NCBI GenBank assembly: GCA_003175865.1
Contig: PSRF01000090.1
Coordinates: forward strand, 1-7,439
DNA: 7,439 nt
Direction: 5' to 3'
Source: Blastocatellia bacterium
GTDB lineage: Bacteria; Acidobacteriota; Blastocatellia; Pyrinomonadales; Pyrinomonadaceae
Shown here: positions 5,407-7,439 of the stretch, piece by piece
Position numbering within the stretch: position 1 is the first letter of the stretch
Layout: each line of letters starts with the position of its first letter
Notes under the pieces: generated by a model
Told to the model about the DNA's origin: nothing
Database searches by the model: none
Seen by the model: the letters and a program-made list of their open reading frames with translations, nothing else
Translations under genes and position numbers: made by a program

Positions 5407-7416
5407 ATGAGTGCGGCAGAAATCAATGTCAATCGACATCAATTCCGGCAGGGATACATGTGGTCGCTGGTAACTGCAGGTGCCGCGATCGTTTTCATCG
5501 CAGTCTTCGAATTGCCGTTTCGCGAACTTGACTTGCGATTTGTATTTCTCGCGTTGATGGTCGCTTCGAGTTCGCTGATTGCGATCAGGATACCAAGAGT
5601 GAGTGGTCGCATAACGGTTGCTGACACTTTTGTTTTTCTGACCATGTTGTTGTTCGGTGGGGCAGCAGCGATTCTGGTTTCTGCACTTGAAGGTGTTGCC
5701 GCAACACTCGTTATCAGTAAACGTCCACGGACTATACTCTTTAATTCTGCAATCCTTTCCATCTCTACATTCTTCACCGTAACAGTTCTGCGTGTTGCAG
5801 TTGGACCAGCAGTTGGCATTATCACTGAAGGATTCTCAGCAAATTTCTTTCTTGCCATTTGTTTGATGGCCCTGGTGCAGTACATCGCAAATACCAGTCT
5901 CATCGCAGTCGAGAAGTCGTACAAGATCAAAGAATCTGCGTGGTCCACTTGGAAGACATATTACCTGTGGACATCCGTCACATATTTTGCAGGAGCGTCT
6001 GCCGCTGGAATTATTGCCATTCTGATCCAGACTTACGGCTTCTACGCGGTTGTAGCTACAGTCCCGATCATTTTGATCATCTGCTTCACCTATCAAACCT
6101 ATCTGAAGAATATTGAAGTATCAGTGGCCCAGGCGGACGCGGCAAGGCGTCATGTGGAAGAGCTCTCCAGGTACATCGGCGAACTACAGAGATCGGAAGA
6201 GGCACGCGAGCAATTATTGCAACGTGCTGAACGGGCACGCTCGGAAGCAGAGGCAGCAAATCGAATCAAGGATGAATTCCTCGCGACACTTTCTCATGAA
6301 CTAAGGACCCCACTCACCTCATTGCTCGGCTGGTCCAGCATCTTGCGTGAAGAGCAGCGTGATGATTCGGTGTTAAATCAAGGTCTCGAGGCGATCGATC
6401 GAAATGCGAAGATTCAGGCTCAACTGATCGATGACCTGTTGGATGTCTCGCGCATTGTTTCGGGCAAGCTTGATTTAGAGGTGAGGCCAGTAGACATTTC
6501 TTCGGTGACCCGAGCAGCGATCAATGTTGTGAGACCCGCGGCAGATGCAAAGGGGATCTTGCTTGAATACTCAGTACAACCAGGAATTGGTGCAATTTCC
6601 GCAGATTCAGCTCGCTTGCAGCAAGTTATTTGGAATCTACTTTCGAATGCCGTGAAATTTACACCTCGCGGTGGAAAGGTCTTCATTCGGCTCGAGCGCA
6701 GCGGGGGAAACGCTAAGGTGATTGTGAAAGACACGGGCAAGGGAGTTGATCCGGAATTTCTGCCCTGGGTATTCGACAGGTTCAGGCAGGCGGATAGCTC
6801 GACAACAAGGAATTTTGGAGGATTAGGACTTGGCCTGGCGATTGTGCGTCATTTGGTTGAATTGCATGGTGGAACAGTTGCTGCCGAAAGCGAGGGAGTC
6901 GGAAAGGGTGCGACGTTTGCGGCGACGTTTCCTCTTTTGACTGGAGGAGTCGAGCCTGTACCGTCTGCGCAGAGTGGCGAGTTCAACTACTACGCGGACG
7001 TTCGATCGTTGGAAAACCTGCGAGTTCTTATTGTCGATGACGAGCCCGAGGCACGTCAGATTATCAGTACAGTGGTTGCGCGAACTGGAGCTCAAGTGGA
7101 AACCTGCACCTCTGCTCGCGAAGCCCTGTCAAGACTGATTGAATGGCGCCCAGACATATTGCTTAGCGACATCGCGATGCCGGATGAAGACGGTTATGAC
7201 CTGATTCGCAAAGTGCGCGCGCTTCCTCCAGACAAAGGAGGAAAAACGCCGGCGGCAGCGTTGACTGCCTACGCCAGGGACGTCGATCGCAAGCAGGCAC
7301 TGGCTGCTGGCTATCAAATGCACATTGCAAAACCAATCAGCGCGGGCGAGCTCGTGATGATGATCGCGCTATTGTCCGGTCGAAATAATAGAAGTTCAAA
7401 GTTTAGAAATCGCTGA
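5407..7416 (+). CDS. Membrane-bound hybrid sensor histidine kinase with C-terminal receiver
   Basis: The 669-residue product has three parts. An N-terminal membrane region (about 18-232) holds roughly seven or eight hydrophobic segments with almost no soluble loops, so it probably senses a signal in or at the membrane; it includes a VADTFVFLTMLLFGG motif (71-85). I do not recognise it as a named MASE domain. A charged Ala/Glu/Arg coiled coil (about 238-288) leads into a HisKA domain with phosphorylated H297 in FLATLSHELRTP. The HATPase_c domain shows the N box (NLLSNAVKF, N414), G1 (DTGKGVD, 442-448), F box (FDRF, 456-459) and G2 (GGLGLGLAI, 471-479). A receiver domain (about 538-656) has D544-D545, phosphoacceptor D588 in LLSDIAMPDEDG, T620 and K642-P643. 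All key residues are intact, so autophosphorylation and transfer to its own receiver are expected. No Hpt domain or partner regulator is seen here; onward transfer would need a protein encoded elsewhere. Confidence 0.95.
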   Translation: MSAAEINVNRHQFRQGYMWSLVTAGAAIVFIAVFELPFRELDLRFVFLALMVASSSLIAIRIPRVSGRITVADTFVFLTMLLFGGAAAILVSALEGVAATLVISKRPRTILFNSAILSISTFFTVTVLRVAVGPAVGIITEGFSANFFLAICLMALVQYIANTSLIAVEKSYKIKESAWSTWKTYYLWTSVTYFAGASAAGIIAILIQTYGFYAVVATVPIILIICFTYQTYLKNIEVSVAQADAARRHVEELSRYIGELQRSEEAREQLLQRAERARSEAEAANRIKDEFLATLSHELRTPLTSLLGWSSILREEQRDDSVLNQGLEAIDRNAKIQAQLIDDLLDVSRIVSGKLDLEVRPVDISSVTRAAINVVRPAADAKGILLEYSVQPGIGAISADSARLQQVIWNLLSNAVKFTPRGGKVFIRLERSGGNAKVIVKDTGKGVDPEFLPWVFDRFRQADSSTTRNFGGLGLGLAIVRHLVELHGGTVAAESEGVGKGATFAATFPLLTGGVEPVPSAQSGEFNYYADVRSLENLRVLIVDDEPEARQIISTVVARTGAQVETCTSAREALSRLIEWRPDILLSDIAMPDEDGYDLIRKVRALPPDKGGKTPAAALTAYARDVDRKQALAAGYQMHIAKPISAGELVMMIALLSGRNNRSSKFRNR

Positions 7417-7439
7417 TCACAAAGTTCTGTAGGAAAAAA

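Noticed and set aside
5439..5948. 169-codon open frame on the - strand within the hybrid kinase gene
   Set aside because: It is opposite the membrane-helix coding part of a fully motif-supported kinase; its low-complexity translation is a by-product of that sequence.

Overview
The window reads as an ordinary bacterial chromosomal segment with about half G+C. It holds five genes, all on the + strand, separated by intergenic gaps of roughly 110 to 310 bases. The mix suggests Acidobacteriota, perhaps the Blastocatellia side: a spermidine-synthase-like membrane protein, a secreted subtilase with a repetitive acidic-glycine tail, a small lipoprotein, and a hybrid kinase with a multi-pass sensor. 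That placement rests on general family resemblance only; there is no marker gene here.

Layout. (1) 2-1519: the 3' part of a large membrane protein with a spermidine-synthase-like Rossmann domain followed by transmembrane helices; its beginning lies upstream of the window. (2) 1632-2309: a NarL/FixJ-type response regulator with no kinase beside it. (3) 2310-2616: a 307-base intergenic region rich in inverted repeats. (4) 2617-3045: a small secreted lipoprotein. (5) 3046-3329: a non-coding stretch with a second copy of a repeat from region 3, then a good extended -10 promoter and a hairpin-bearing leader. (6) 3330-5267: a secreted subtilisin-family protease whose C-terminal tail carries six copies of the peptide GVITGD. 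(7) 5407-7416: a membrane-bound hybrid histidine kinase with its own receiver domain.

The genes probably do not form one operon. The protease has its own promoter, the lipoprotein follows a long structured region, and the kinase has its own strong ribosome binding site. The theme is envelope and signalling functions. The NarL-type regulator and the HisKA-type hybrid kinase belong to subfamilies that usually do not pair, so I do not propose them as cognates.

Two things stand out. First, 2371-2550 can form two mutually exclusive long stems that share one arm, and the second stem ends directly in six T residues. This is the architecture of a transcription attenuator, although a palindromic repeat (REP/MITE-like) insertion explains the same sequence, and part of it recurs downstream of the lipoprotein gene. 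Second, the GVITGD peptide repeats of the protease are identical as protein, yet each copy is written with a different set of synonymous codons. This implies selection on the peptide rather than recent duplication.
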